A stretch of DNA of 21,560 bases from a virus, in the IMG/VR virus record IMGVR_UViG_3300006789_005435, positions 1-21,560 of that record. The stretch is one strand, 5' to 3'. The notes under the pieces are model-generated. The model was not told the origin of the DNA, made no database searches, and saw only the letters and a list, made by a program, of their open reading frames with translations. The position numbers were made by a program, and so were the translations under genes. Below are positions 21,531-21,560 of this stretch, piece after piece (positions within the stretch are counted from its first letter, which is position 1; every line of letters starts with the position of its first letter).

Positions 21531-21560
21531 ATGTCTAACAACATCGTTGAGCGCCTCAAC
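21531..21560 (+). CDS. Small protein 3 of the rightward array (cut by window edge)
   Basis: Only ten codons are visible, MSNNIVERLN. GGAG lies five bases before the ATG, and the whole leader is the second copy of the 138-base repeat. The start resembles those of small genes 1 and 2. Nothing can be said about the function. Confidence 0.5.
   Translation, partial: MSNNIVERLN

Overview
The window reads as part of the genome of a tailed double-stranded DNA phage (or a prophage or metagenomic contig of one). The terminase large subunit, portal, capsid protease with scaffold, and HK97-fold major capsid protein can be recognised from motifs. No ribosomal RNA, tRNA, CRISPR array or insertion sequence was seen. 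The host cannot be read directly. The GC-rich, C/G-ending codons of the small genes at the right end, and their repeated leader sequences, are reminiscent of actinobacterial phages, but this is only an inference.

Positions 1-20607 form one leftward (minus-strand) late block of 19 genes with almost no spaces. At least nine junctions are TAATG stop-start overlaps, which suggests a translationally coupled transcript. In order of transcription it holds: an M15-peptidase-like protein with an Asp-to-Asn change; two unrecognised genes, one with a four-cysteine cluster; a small MORN-like protein; a 697-residue protein combining a staphylococcal-nuclease domain with an HExxH motif; two Gly/Ala-rich hydrophobic proteins; the terminase large subunit, which carries a 377-residue LAGLIDADG intein; a third Gly/Ala-rich protein; a beta-rich protein; two small acidic helical proteins; a three-segment membrane protein; a portal fused to a MuF-like domain; a capsid protease fused to its scaffold; a probable capsid-associated protein; the major capsid protein; a small charged protein; an Ig-like-domain protein; and the start of a further gene that runs off the left edge.

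Positions 20608-20943 are the intergenic region between the leftward block and rightward small genes. Its left half is very AT-rich and holds a likely leftward promoter and a pair of imperfect repeats. From about 20815 the composition turns abruptly GC-rich and hairpins appear.

Positions 20944-21560 hold an array of very small rightward genes (67 codons, 30 codons, and one cut by the right edge). The second and third are each preceded by a nearly identical leader of about 138 bases, made of a strong 13-bp hairpin, a spacer, and a small hairpin touching the Shine-Dalgarno sequence. The first gene has a different upstream sequence but the same small-hairpin architecture, with a changed stem that still pairs. 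This array is the least explained and most interesting part of the window.

A plausible reading is that the leftward block packages DNA, builds the head, and supplies proteins that may be packed into the virion (nuclease, peptidase-like and MuF-like domains, membrane-active Gly/Ala-rich proteins). The rightward array would be an early or host-takeover region, possibly near a genome end.
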